Assembly: GCA_019694435.1 (NCBI GenBank)
Contig: JAIBBZ010000011.1
Span: 1 to 64,000 of the forward strand
Reading direction: 5' to 3'
Length of the DNA: 64,000 nt
Origin: Pirellulales bacterium
Lineage (GTDB): Bacteria; Planctomycetota; Planctomycetia; Pirellulales; JAEUIK01
Translations under genes and position numbers: made by a program
Part shown: positions 37,157 to 46,342 of the stretch, piece by piece
How positions within the stretch are numbered: the stretch's first letter is position 1
Layout of the letters: each line of letters opens with the position of its first letter
The notes under the pieces: generated by a model
Told to the model about the DNA's origin: nothing
Databases searched by the model: none
What the model saw: the letters and a program-made list of their open reading frames with translations, nothing else

Positions 37157-39394
37157 ATGCGCCGATGGCTATGGTCGGGTGCGATGGCGTTGCTTTGCTC
37201 GTTGGCTTTCTCGGGCCGGGCCGCGGCCGATAACGACCCGCTGAGCGTGGATCCCGCTCAGTTGGCCGCCCAGGTCGTCGTCTATCGCGATCCTTACGGC
37301 GTACCGCACATCGACGCCAAGAACGACGAGGCGGCGATGTTCGCCTTCGCCTATTGCCAGGCCGAGGATTATCTCTGGCAGATCGAGGATTCCTATGTCA
37401 TGGGGCTGGGACGCTTTGCCGAGCTGTATGGCAAGAAGGTCCTCGAAAAGGACATCACCAACCGGGCGTTCGAGATTCCGCAACGTTCGCAGGCCGATTT
37501 CAAGCAGCTCGATGCCAAGTCACAACGCTACTGCGTGGCGTTCACCGCCGGGTTGAATTACTACCTCGCCAAACATCCGCAAGTGAAGCTGCGGCTGCTG
37601 GAGCGATTCGAGCCGTGGTACATGCTGGCCTTCGGTCGTGCGGCGATGATCGAGCTGGGCGGCGGGCATTTGCACACCAGCCGCGAAGTGCCGGAGTCGT
37701 ATGCCGACGCCACGGAGCGTCAACTGCAATCGGAACTCAAGGTGGCCATCGGCAGCAATGCCTGGGCCATCGGCCCCCAGAAGACCAAAGACGGACACGC
37801 GATGCTGTTCGTCAACCCGCATCAGCCCTATTACGGCTTCGGTCAGTTCTACGAAGGGCACATCCGCAGCGGCGACGGTTGGAATTTCATCGGGGCCACG
37901 TTTTTCGGCAGCCCCGTGCCGACCTTGGGGCATAACGAACATTGCGGCTGGGCCTTTACGGTGAACGAGCCGGATATCGGCAGCGCGTGGATCGAGACGT
38001 TTGACGACCCCAAGGAGCCGCTCAACTATCGCTATGGCGACGGCTATCGCAAGGCGGTCGAATGGACCGACACGATCAAGGTCAAGAAGGGCCGCGGCTT
38101 CGAGGAAGTCAAGCGGACCTTCCGCAAGACGCATCATGGCCCGATTCTGCGCCGTCACGGCCAGAATCAATTTGTCGCGGCGATGCTCGGCAAGCTGTAC
38201 GACGCGCTGCTCTCGCGCCAGAGCATCGAAATGCTCAAGGCGAAGAATCTGCAGGATTTCCGCCGCGCGATGAACATGATCGAACTGCCGATCTTCAATA
38301 CGGTGTACGCCGACGTCGAGGGAAATATCTATTACGTTTACAACGGCATCATTCCCCGGCGCGATCCGTCGTTCGATTGGAGCAAGCCGGTCGACGGCAG
38401 CGATCCCCGCACCGAATGGCAGGGCTACCATTCGCTCGACGATTTGCCCCAGATGCTCAATCCTCCGTCGGGCTACATCCAGAGCTGCAACTCGACTCCG
38501 TTCACCACCTCGGACGACGGTAACCCGGCGATGGGTGACTTCCCGGAATACATGGTGACCGACAAGCATGACGACAAGCGCAGGGCCAAGGTCTCGCGCT
38601 ACCTGCTGCGCGACGTCCAGAATGCCACGTTCGACGACTGGCTGAAGCTGATCTTCGATACGACGATCTACTGGGCGCGTACCGAATTGCCGGTGTATGG
38701 CCGCAAGCTCGAAACGCTCAAGGAGACCAACCCGGACCTGGCCGCTAAGGCCGAGCCGTACTTGAAGCACTTGCTCGATTGGGACGGCCGTGGCGACATC
38801 ACCTCGACCCAGACGACGCTGTGCATGGCCTGGTACGAAGAGCTCTACGGCTTCGGCTACCCGGCCGAAACGCTCAAGCGCGAATTCGTCGGCAATCCGG
38901 CCGGGCAGTTCGAGGCCCTGATTACGGCGGCCCGCAAACTGCAAGACACCTTCGGCGATTGGAAAGTGGCTTGGGGCGACGTCAACCGCCTGCAACGGCA
39001 CGCGAACGTGTCGGACTTCTTCTTGATTCCGTTCAGCGACAATTTGCCGAGCATTCCCAGCGCCGGCCTGCACGGCCCGCCGGGCGTGGCGTTCACGATG
39101 TATTTCACGCCGACGGTCTACGTGCCGCCGCTGAAGATCATGAAGAAGCACTACGCCGTGGTGGGCACCAGCTACATCTCGGCGGTCGAATTCGCCCCGA
39201 AGGTGAAGAGCCAGACGCTGGTTCAGTACGGCGTGAGCAGCGATCCGAAGTCGCCGCACTTTTTCGACCAGGCCAAGCTGCTCTCGGAACGCAAGCTGAA
39301 GCCGAGCTATTTCGATTGGGAAGAAGCCAAGGCCCACGCCGAACGGACCTACCATCCGGGCGAAGAAGTGAACCTCGAGACGGCGGGCAAATAG
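37157..39394 (+). CDS. Penicillin acylase family (Ntn-hydrolase) protein
   Basis: The 745-residue precursor has a signal peptide (WSGAMALLCSLAFSGRAAA) and an alpha-subunit region (VVYRDPYGVPHIDAKNDEAAMFAFAYCQAEDY). The autoprocessing site is GSNAWAIGPQKTKDG, where Ser200 would become the N-terminal nucleophile of the beta subunit. PVPTLGHNEHCGWAFTVNEPD, MNMIELPIFNTVYADVEGNIYYVYNG and LLDWDGRGD further match the family. Members cleave amide bonds in beta-lactams, acyl-homoserine lactones or related acylated compounds; the substrate here is unknown. An upstream in-frame start at 37100 would place extra residues before the signal peptide. A strong terminator follows. Confidence 0.93.
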   Translation: MRRWLWSGAMALLCSLAFSGRAAADNDPLSVDPAQLAAQVVVYRDPYGVPHIDAKNDEAAMFAFAYCQAEDYLWQIEDSYVMGLGRFAELYGKKVLEKDITNRAFEIPQRSQADFKQLDAKSQRYCVAFTAGLNYYLAKHPQVKLRLLERFEPWYMLAFGRAAMIELGGGHLHTSREVPESYADATERQLQSELKVAIGSNAWAIGPQKTKDGHAMLFVNPHQPYYGFGQFYEGHIRSGDGWNFIGATFFGSPVPTLGHNEHCGWAFTVNEPDIGSAWIETFDDPKEPLNYRYGDGYRKAVEWTDTIKVKKGRGFEEVKRTFRKTHHGPILRRHGQNQFVAAMLGKLYDALLSRQSIEMLKAKNLQDFRRAMNMIELPIFNTVYADVEGNIYYVYNGIIPRRDPSFDWSKPVDGSDPRTEWQGYHSLDDLPQMLNPPSGYIQSCNSTPFTTSDDGNPAMGDFPEYMVTDKHDDKRRAKVSRYLLRDVQNATFDDWLKLIFDTTIYWARTELPVYGRKLETLKETNPDLAAKAEPYLKHLLDWDGRGDITSTQTTLCMAWYEELYGFGYPAETLKREFVGNPAGQFEALITAARKLQDTFGDWKVAWGDVNRLQRHANVSDFFLIPFSDNLPSIPSAGLHGPPGVAFTMYFTPTVYVPPLKIMKKHYAVVGTSYISAVEFAPKVKSQTLVQYGVSSDPKSPHFFDQAKLLSERKLKPSYFDWEEAKAHAERTYHPGEEVNLETAGK

Positions 39395-39457
39395 CCGTCC
39401 GCATCGCCGCGCTGCCTGGCACGCGATGGGCGATGTTGGACACGAGCGCAATCAGCT

Positions 39458-39494
39458 GCCCCCGGCGATTCCAGGCGAATTGCCGGGGGCTTTT
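39458..39494 (+). terminator. Intrinsic terminator after the acylase gene
   Basis: GCCCCCGGC (39458-39466) pairs with GCCGGGGGC (39482-39490), with four further pairs (ATTC/GAAT) inside after one mismatch and a 5-base loop. CTTTTG follows the stem. The signal reads rightwards, 64 bases after the acylase stop. Confidence 0.8.
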
Positions 39495-39510
39495 GCGTTG
39501 AGTCGCCGTG

Positions 39511-42500
39511 CTATCGCCGGGCGAAGATTCGTTCGACGGCGCCCACAGTCGGCAGCCGGCGGACTCCGGGCAGGATGCGGTCGGCCATGATGTCGTCGGC
39601 CAGGGGGCCCAGGTCGTCGAGCCCGGCAACGTGACCCAACTCGTGGGCCAGCACCGAGAGCAAGTCGAGCTTGCCGCTGGCCCAGGGCGAGTTGGCCGCA
39701 AGCCCGGCGGCCGTCGCGAGGAATTCTTCGTCGGCACCCGGCGTCGAATCGACGAACCAACCGTGGCCCGCCGCGTTGAGGTCGATGTAGATGCGGTCGC
39801 CGACGGTGCGCGCCAGTTGCGTGCCCGGCAGGTCGGCGATCTGTAACGAGACGTTGCCGAACTTCGACGCCACGGTGGGGCTGATCCCGGCGGCCGCCCA
39901 TCGGGCCACGGCCTCGCTGATGATCGCCGGCACTTCGGCCGCGGTCAGCGTCGGGGCCCATTCGGCCTTGACCACCTTGGTGTCGAGCGAGTTGCCGCCG
40001 GCCTCGACCACCGCCTGCCAATGGCCGATCACGGGCTGCCAGCCCGGGGCGCCATAGGCAAAGACGGGCACGTCGCTGCCACCCCAGGTGTTCGCATTGC
40101 GCAGGTAGAACTGGGCCGTATTCGGGTTGAACACGCCGATGGTGTCGAAGCCGTCGCCGTTGAAATCGCCCGAGACGGGCATCCACCCCGGGGCACCGAA
40201 GGCGAACGCTGGCGTGTCGAGGCCGCCGGCATCGTTCGAATTGCGGATATAAAACACGGCCGTCCGCGGATCGTAGACGCCGATCGTATCGACCTGATCG
40301 TTGTTCCAGTCGCCCACGACCGGAACAAAACCCGGGGCACCAAAGCGGAACGCCGCGACGTCGGTCAAGCCACTGTCGTTCGAATTGCGTAGATAGAAGC
40401 TCGCGGTGGTCGGGTCGTAGACGCCGACGGTGTCGATTCCGTCGCCGTCCCAGTCGCCGGCCAAAGGCACCCAGCCCGACGCACCGTAGTTGAATGCCGG
40501 CACGTCGGCCACGCCGCGCTCGTTGGCGTTGCGCAGGTAGAACGTCGCCGTGGCCGAGTGGTACAGGCCCACGGTCTCGCTGCCGTCGCCGTCCCAGTCG
40601 CCGGAGATGGCAACCCAGCCCGGCTGGCCATAGTTGAACGGCGCGATATCGGGCCAACCCGGCGTCGCGGTGTCGCGCAGGAAGAACGTGGCCGTCTGCG
40701 GATTGAATACGCCGATCGCGTCGAGCGATTTCGGCGTCGGCAGGACGACGGGTGTGGTCGTCAATTGCACGTCGACATCGGGATTCGATCCTTCGACGCG
40801 CACCAGCACGGCCTGGCCTGGCTGCCCTTGGTAGCTGACCGCCGCGCGGCCAGGAGTGTTCGAGGTGGCCAGCCGCTGCAGAGCGGCGTTGTAGACCGAG
40901 ATGGTCGCGCCCCCCAAGGCGGGGTTCGACGTGGCGACGGCGTTCAACGTGCCGCCTACGCCACCGTCGAACGAATACCAAACGTCGCCCGCGGCCGTGT
41001 TGAGATTCTGGAAGCCGCCGCCACCGTTCAATTGCATGACGCCGAAGGCATCCGTGGCCAGGAAGAAGCGATCGGTCTGGTAGGCGGTGAGGAATTCGAC
41101 GCGAATGCCCCGCTCGCCAAACGTGAAATTGTTCGCCGCAACTCCGGCGGGCACGTAGATGTCGAACCGGTCGTTGGTCGGTGAAAACTTCGGGAAGCCG
41201 GGGTCCGGCGCGCCGACCAGCACGCCCAAGGCGTCGAGTCCGTCGACCCAGGCCGCGGGCTGCGTTTCCACGATCGAGTACACGCCGGCCGGCATCAAGA
41301 CCGACAGGTCGCCCGGCTCGCTCAGGGCGTAGTTGCCGTTGTCGTCCGTGAGCAGCGTCTGATCCAAGGCTACATCGGCGTTGTGCACCGTCACCGCGAC
41401 ATTCGGAATGCCCGGCTCGCCCGGGTTGCGGACGCCGTCGCCGTTGGCGTCGTGGAACACGCTGCCTTGGATCGAAACGGCATTGCCGACGCGCACGCGC
41501 GCCGTGGCGATGTTCGAAAGGTTGTTGTTCGTGTCGCGCAGCCGGTACTGGATCGCTTCGCCGCCGACATAGTTCGGGTCGGGCGTGTAGACGATGTTGC
41601 CGGCGACGATCTGTACCGAGCCGTGCTTGGCGCCGGCCACGATGATCACCTGCGCCGTGGCGATCGGATTGTCTGGGTCGGTGTCGTTGGCGCGGACATT
41701 GATGGCCACCGGTGCATTGACCGGCGTAATCGCGACGTCGTCGAGGGCAAACGGCGGATCGTTCACGCCGTAGACCTGAATGCTCACGTTCGCGGCATTC
41801 GAGACCGCGCCGCGCTTGTCGGACACAACGTATTGGAACGAATCGGCTCCCGAGTAATTCGGGCTGGGTGTGTAGCTCACTCGACCCGTCGCCGGATCGA
41901 CGACCGCGGTGCCGAATTGCGGCTGCACGGTGATCACGACCGACTGCGGGAGCAGGTTGCCGTTGGTGTCGGTGTCGTTGGCCACGACGTTGATGACAAT
42001 CGTCGTGTCTTCGAGCAGGAAGGCGTTGTCAGGATTGGCCACCGGCGGCTCGTTAGGATCGAGCAGCGTCAACGCGGCCACCGCATCGAGCAAACCGGCT
42101 CCCGTGTCGAAATCGAAGCCCGGGGTGCCCATGTCGATGGCCGTGGCGCGGAAGCCGGCGTAGATCTCTTGCGGCGTGGCGTTTGGCGCAAACTGCCGGA
42201 CCAACGCGGCCAGGGCCGCAGCGTGTGGCGCAGCGGCCGAAGTGCCGAAAAAGTTCGGAAAACCGTTGAAGTCGGCGTCGAAACCGAAAAAGGTCGTATC
42301 GGTCCCGTCGACGGCCGTGAAGTCGGGCTTGTTGCGCACCTCGTTGATCGGATCGCCCGTCGGCGTAAAGAAGATCGGCGTGCCACCGGCCGAAGAAAAC
42401 GACTCGAGCTCCGGCGGTGAGGTGCCGAATGCAGGCGTGTCGACATACCAGGCGGCGCCCACGCCGGCCGCGCCTGCGGCGTTCGGGTGCCCAAACAGCG

Positions 42501-43863
42501 TGCTGCTGTTGGTGAAGTACTCGTTGATGACCGGATTGCCGTTCCAGAGCAGGTACTTCAAATGGCCGGGCACGGGCCCGCCGTTGCTGGTGATGATGAT
42601 GTTGAACGAGCTCGCGTCCGTGTCGTTGACGAAGACGACGAACTCGAAGGCATCGTTGCCGATGTTCTGGTTGACACCCGAGGCAAGGATGGTCGTCCCG
42701 GCGGCGTCCATAATGAAGAAATCGACGTTGTTCGTCGCGCCGCCGACCGTACCCGCCGAAGCGAACGGTGAATCCCATTGGAAAGCGAAGACCGCGAAGC
42801 TGCCGATGGGCACGGTAAACTGCTGCATCGTGTCGACGCCCGGACCGGGATCGAAATCGTGCGCGAGCCCGACGTCCTGGCCGCCGAGATTGATAGTCTG
42901 GCCCGAATTGCGGAAATCGCTTTCGTACGAGTCGCGAGCGCTATTGCCGGCCGACGAGAAGTACGGCACGCCTTGGGCGGCCACCTGGTCGACGGCCTGC
43001 GCTACGATCCCGTCCTGAAAAAACGGCTCGGTCGCATAGCCGACGTCGTCTACGATCACGTCGGCACCGGCGGCCGCGAGATCGAGAATGCCCTGGGCAA
43101 AATTTGCTTCAGAGATGAACGCCGTGTGAAACAACAACCCCGCGCCGGGCGCGAGATCGTGGACCAGTTCCAACATCGCGCGGCCTTCATCCGAACCGGA
43201 CGCCAGGTCCTGGAGCACCTGCACGCCGGCGGGCAAGTCGCCCGTGGCTACGCCGGACGCCGCGCCGCCCAGGGCGTTGTAGGTGTCGGACAGCACACCC
43301 ACGTCGATGCCCGTACCATCGACGCCGAACAGGGCTCGGGCTTGGTCGACCTGCATGGCCACGTCGGCCTGCGAAGTGACTGCGCCAACGCTGGTGCGGG
43401 CATGCGACATCCGTACCGTACGCATCGATGCCAGGTCGGCGATCGACGCCAGGGCATCGACCGGCAACTGCCCGCCGACGACCTGGCCAAAGGCCGCGCC
43501 GTTGATCAACCCGGCGTTCGTCAGGTCCTGTAACAGTTGATTGGAGTTACCCGAGGCGATCGCCGAAACGCTGACATAGCCTCCATAGAGGGGTACCTCG
43601 GGCGTGCTGGTCTGGAAGGCGGATCTTTCCGCGGTGGGGTGGGCCGTTGCGAAGGCCGCGTATTGCGAGGCCAGATCGTAGAGTTCAAAGCTCAGCTTCG
43701 TCTGGTCGCGGACCGCCAGGTAGTCGAGCGTCTTCTGCTGGGCCGAGGCGTTGAGGATGTCGGGATAGGGGATGAAAAACATCCACCGGGTTTCAAGTCG
43801 TTCAAGACGCGGGCCACCGAAGCGGCGGTTGCGACGTCGATGCGGATCTGGCCGAAGCCCCAT
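39511..43863 (-). CDS. Giant surface protein with sedolisin/subtilisin-like and zinc metalloprotease domains
   Basis: A 1450-residue protein. The N-terminus has the planctomycete LExR-type motif (RLERLETRWMFF) in place of an ordinary signal peptide. Residues about 180-600 are a serine peptidase-like domain with Asp193 (VGVLSDTYN), GSDEGRAMLELVHDLAPG and Ser542 (FFGTSAAAPH). Glu226 takes the position of the subtilisin His, as in S53 sedolisins. Two or three cadherin-like/VCBS-type modules follow (EPPVANPDNAFLLEDTT; NDPPFALDD), then an SdrD-B-like domain (FHDANGDGVRNPGEPG) and five near-identical repeats of about 48 residues (GDWDGDGIDTVGVYDPTTASFYLR type, FG-GAP-like). The protein ends with a matrixin-like HELGHVAGLDD zinc site. 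It is probably secreted and possibly self-processing. Confidence 0.85.
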   Translation of the reverse strand: MGLRPDPHRRRNRRFGGPRLERLETRWMFFIPYPDILNASAQQKTLDYLAVRDQTKLSFELYDLASQYAAFATAHPTAERSAFQTSTPEVPLYGGYVSVSAIASGNSNQLLQDLTNAGLINGAAFGQVVGGQLPVDALASIADLASMRTVRMSHARTSVGAVTSQADVAMQVDQARALFGVDGTGIDVGVLSDTYNALGGAASGVATGDLPAGVQVLQDLASGSDEGRAMLELVHDLAPGAGLLFHTAFISEANFAQGILDLAAAGADVIVDDVGYATEPFFQDGIVAQAVDQVAAQGVPYFSSAGNSARDSYESDFRNSGQTINLGGQDVGLAHDFDPGPGVDTMQQFTVPIGSFAVFAFQWDSPFASAGTVGGATNNVDFFIMDAAGTTILASGVNQNIGNDAFEFVVFVNDTDASSFNIIITSNGGPVPGHLKYLLWNGNPVINEYFTNSSTLFGHPNAAGAAGVGAAWYVDTPAFGTSPPELESFSSAGGTPIFFTPTGDPINEVRNKPDFTAVDGTDTTFFGFDADFNGFPNFFGTSAAAPHAAALAALVRQFAPNATPQEIYAGFRATAIDMGTPGFDFDTGAGLLDAVAALTLLDPNEPPVANPDNAFLLEDTTIVINVVANDTDTNGNLLPQSVVITVQPQFGTAVVDPATGRVSYTPSPNYSGADSFQYVVSDKRGAVSNAANVSIQVYGVNDPPFALDDVAITPVNAPVAINVRANDTDPDNPIATAQVIIVAGAKHGSVQIVAGNIVYTPDPNYVGGEAIQYRLRDTNNNLSNIATARVRVGNAVSIQGSVFHDANGDGVRNPGEPGIPNVAVTVHNADVALDQTLLTDDNGNYALSEPGDLSVLMPAGVYSIVETQPAAWVDGLDALGVLVGAPDPGFPKFSPTNDRFDIYVPAGVAANNFTFGERGIRVEFLTAYQTDRFFLATDAFGVMQLNGGGGFQNLNTAAGDVWYSFDGGVGGTLNAVATSNPALGGATISVYNAALQRLATSNTPGRAAVSYQGQPGQAVLVRVEGSNPDVDVQLTTTPVVLPTPKSLDAIGVFNPQTATFFLRDTATPGWPDIAPFNYGQPGWVAISGDWDGDGSETVGLYHSATATFYLRNANERGVADVPAFNYGASGWVPLAGDWDGDGIDTVGVYDPTTASFYLRNSNDSGLTDVAAFRFGAPGFVPVVGDWNNDQVDTIGVYDPRTAVFYIRNSNDAGGLDTPAFAFGAPGWMPVSGDFNGDGFDTIGVFNPNTAQFYLRNANTWGGSDVPVFAYGAPGWQPVIGHWQAVVEAGGNSLDTKVVKAEWAPTLTAAEVPAIISEAVARWAAAGISPTVASKFGNVSLQIADLPGTQLARTVGDRIYIDLNAAGHGWFVDSTPGADEEFLATAAGLAANSPWASGKLDLLSVLAHELGHVAGLDDLGPLADDIMADRILPGVRRLPTVGAVERIFARR

Positions 43864-44589
43864 GTGCCGTACCTCGATGCAGCGAAAAAAATCGATCTTG
43901 GTCCCGTACCTACGAAAAATCCCCGAAAATTGGGACCAGCAGCAATTCTGATTGGACCCTCCAACGCCGTCAAATTAGGAGGGTCCCGAAGACAATTCGG
44001 GCCTGGAAGGCGGCAATCTTCCCGACTCCGGGCGGGCCTGGCGATGGCGACAGTAGCCGACACGGTCCGAAAGAGGGGAAGCACCACCCAGAGTGACCGC
44101 GCTCCTCACATTCATCCATCGCTAACGCAATCCAACTCGATCGACCCGGTGGTGGGGCTCACCGCGATCTTCGACCGTTCGGCGATGACGGTCACCTAGC
44201 CGGGGCGACCCTGATTTCGCCGCGAAGATAGGGCTAGCCGTTTAGCGGTGTCGGGAAAAAATCTGCGGTCTTGCCGGATTTTTCTTGTAGTTAATGCCAG
44301 CGATCGGGTAGTATTCCCCACGTTTGGGTGAGCAAGGCCTTGTTCCAACGCGCCTCGGCCGGCGTGAAGGACGTAGGGGAGGCTTGCTACCGCAAACGAT
44401 TAAAGGTGGGGAATTCAATTCCTCGCGCCCGTTGGTTCGGGAGCGAGTCGTTGACGTGCGCGCTCGGATTGATTGACTGGTTGCCAGTCGACCGTCTGCG
44501 AGATTCACCGCCAGTGAAGCTCGCAGCGCCGCGTCGAAATTGATGCCCCCGCCGAACAACATTGGCTTCGGCAATTGGGGGCTCGATCG
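43864..44589. other. Divergent intergenic region with several hairpins
   Basis: No convincing gene was found in these 726 bases. Next to the giant surface-protein start lie TGGTCCC/GGGACCA arms, GGACCCTCC (43954-43962) with GGAGGGTCC (43978-43986), and CCCGAA (43985-43990) with TTCGGG (43996-44001). Together they could fold as a leader RNA of the leftward gene. A rough GAAAAATC/GATTTTTC dyad lies near 44257-44285. TTGTAG at 44285-44290 and TAGTAT at 44309-44314 (18-base spacing) may be a weak promoter for the radical SAM gene. The rest shows nothing recognisable. Confidence 0.4.
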
Positions 44590-46167
44590 ATGCTTGATCG
44601 TGCGCCGATCCGTGTCTTGTTGGTTAAGTGCTACCGTCCGACGACTTCCGACATTGTTTCCCCTCCTTTGGGGCTACTCTACCTGGCCGCCTCATTGCGG
44701 CGGCAATTCGGCGACGACGTTAAAATTCGCGTCGTCGATCGTGGATTGTCCCGGGCGCGTTGGGACACAGCGGCCGCACTGGCCGAGGATTTCCAGCCCG
44801 ACGTCGTAGGCTTCTCGGCGTTGAATTGGGACGCCGAGGAATGCTGCCGATCGGCCCTGGAAATTCGCCGGGCCTGTCCCCAGGCGATTCTGGCCCTCGG
44901 CGGACCTTTCGCGCACTCGAATGCGAATCGCATCTGCGCGTTGAACCTGTTTGATTGGATCTTCGACGGCGAAGCCGACCTGTCGTTTCCGCTGGCGATC
45001 GAGCGCAGGTTTCGAGGTGACGGCAGCTTGGACGACGTCGTCGGCCTGACGTGGCGCATGGCCGAGGGCTATTGTAACAACGCCGAGGCGGCGGCCGTCG
45101 GGAAACCGATGGTTGGCGTTGTCGAGGATCTCGACACCCTGCCGTTTCCAGCGTGGGATCTGGTCGATTTCGCGGCGTATGCGCGCGAAACGCCGATCAA
45201 TCACATGCTCAGAGGCAAGCGTTACGCCCCGGTGTTCACATCGCGCGGCTGTCCCTTCCTGTGCACTTATTGCCATGACATTTTTGGCAAGCGTTTCCGG
45301 TGGCGATCGCCGGAAAACGTCGCCGCCGAGGCCCGGTTGCTGCGTGAAAAATACGGCGTCGACGAGTTGGCCATCGTCGACGACATCTTCAACATGAATT
45401 CGGCGCGGATGAAAGCCGTGTGCCGCGAGTTGGTTCCGCTGGATTTGCACCTGTGCTTCCCGAATGGCCTGCGGTTCGACATTCTCGATGAAGAGGGCGT
45501 CGAGGCGTTGGTCGAGGCCGGGACTTATGCTGCGTGCGTAGCTGTCGAAACGGTCACGCCGCGCTTGCAAGAGCTCATCAAGAAACGCCTGCACCCGGAA
45601 CGGACGATGCAAGCGATCGGCTGGATGGCCGAGCGTGGCGTGATGGTGCGCGGGTTTTTCATGATCGGGTTTCCCACGGAAACGCGGGAAGAGATCGACG
45701 CCACGATCGATTTTGCCTGCCGGTCTCAACTGTCGCAGGCCATTTTCTTCAAAGTCTGCCCGCAGCCAGGCACGCCGATCTTTGAGCTTGCCAAGCAAAT
45801 TGCGCCCGATGCCCTCGAGGACCAGCACACGCAGGAATACGGCTCGTCACACAGTTGGTATGCCGCGGCCTACGGCGTGAACCTGGCCAAGATTCAACGC
45901 GCCGCTTTTCTGCGGTTCTACTTCGCGACGCCGCGGCGGGTATGGCGGCTCTTCTGGGGGCTGTCAATTCGCCAGCGCATACGCCAGTTCAGCGTGTTTT
46001 TGCGCCTCTTGCACACCGGGCGCGGCGAAGACGTCGCGGCCTTGCCCGAAGCACTGCAGCCGTTGGGCTCCGTGAGTGCGCCCGATCCGCAGCCGGTGAC
46101 CAGCGCCGTACTGCTCCATGGGCGGCGGCGTGCTGCGGTCCCGGGCATCGTCGCCAACATCGCGTAG
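44590..46167 (+). CDS. B12-binding-domain radical SAM protein
   Basis: The 525-residue protein has an N-terminal Rossmann-type cobalamin-binding-like domain (RVLLVKCYRP, SPPLGLLYLAASLRRQFG, PDVVGFSALNWDAEECCRSALEI). It then has a radical SAM core with the cluster motif CPFLCTYCH (C-x3-C-x2-C) and the usual downstream elements (DELAIVDDIFNMN; YAACVAVETVTPRLQELIKKRL; MVRGFFMIGFPTETREEID). Such enzymes methylate or rearrange unactivated carbons in lipids, hopanoids or antibiotics; the substrate here is unknown. The His of a typical DxHxxG B12 motif is not evident, so cofactor use is uncertain. ATG 44590 follows a TGGGGG element; a TTG at 44575 is possible. Confidence 0.88.
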   Translation: MLDRAPIRVLLVKCYRPTTSDIVSPPLGLLYLAASLRRQFGDDVKIRVVDRGLSRARWDTAAALAEDFQPDVVGFSALNWDAEECCRSALEIRRACPQAILALGGPFAHSNANRICALNLFDWIFDGEADLSFPLAIERRFRGDGSLDDVVGLTWRMAEGYCNNAEAAAVGKPMVGVVEDLDTLPFPAWDLVDFAAYARETPINHMLRGKRYAPVFTSRGCPFLCTYCHDIFGKRFRWRSPENVAAEARLLREKYGVDELAIVDDIFNMNSARMKAVCRELVPLDLHLCFPNGLRFDILDEEGVEALVEAGTYAACVAVETVTPRLQELIKKRLHPERTMQAIGWMAERGVMVRGFFMIGFPTETREEIDATIDFACRSQLSQAIFFKVCPQPGTPIFELAKQIAPDALEDQHTQEYGSSHSWYAAAYGVNLAKIQRAAFLRFYFATPRRVWRLFWGLSIRQRIRQFSVFLRLLHTGRGEDVAALPEALQPLGSVSAPDPQPVTSAVLLHGRRRAAVPGIVANIA

Positions 46168-46216
46168 TGCGGTTGGTGCCGGGTGCGCGCTTGCGCTCTT
46201 CCCGAGTGGCAGAGGA

Positions 46217-46279
46217 ATAAAAATGCCCTCGGGACTTGGATTAGCCGCAGGCGGTACGACAATCCAAGCCCGAGGGCAT
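46217..46279 (-). terminator. Strong intrinsic terminator of amtB
   Basis: ATGCCCTCGGGACTTGGATT (46223-46242) and AATCCAAGCCCGAGGGCAT (46261-46279) are inverted copies with only one bulged A, giving a 19-bp stem with an 18-base loop. Read leftwards, the stem is followed by a TTTTTATT tract. It lies 64 bases beyond the amtB stop, between two convergent genes, and could also stop the radical SAM transcript. Confidence 0.85.
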
Positions 46280-46342
46280 CCTTCTGGGCGTAAGGAGTGC
46301 ACGGCCCGTTACCTGGGTGGCATCGGTCCGTGCCCGCAAGCT

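Noticed and set aside
43537-44199. 220-codon plus-strand frame at the start of the giant surface-protein gene
   Set aside because: Mostly antisense to that gene, with no ribosome-binding site and no recognisable sequence.
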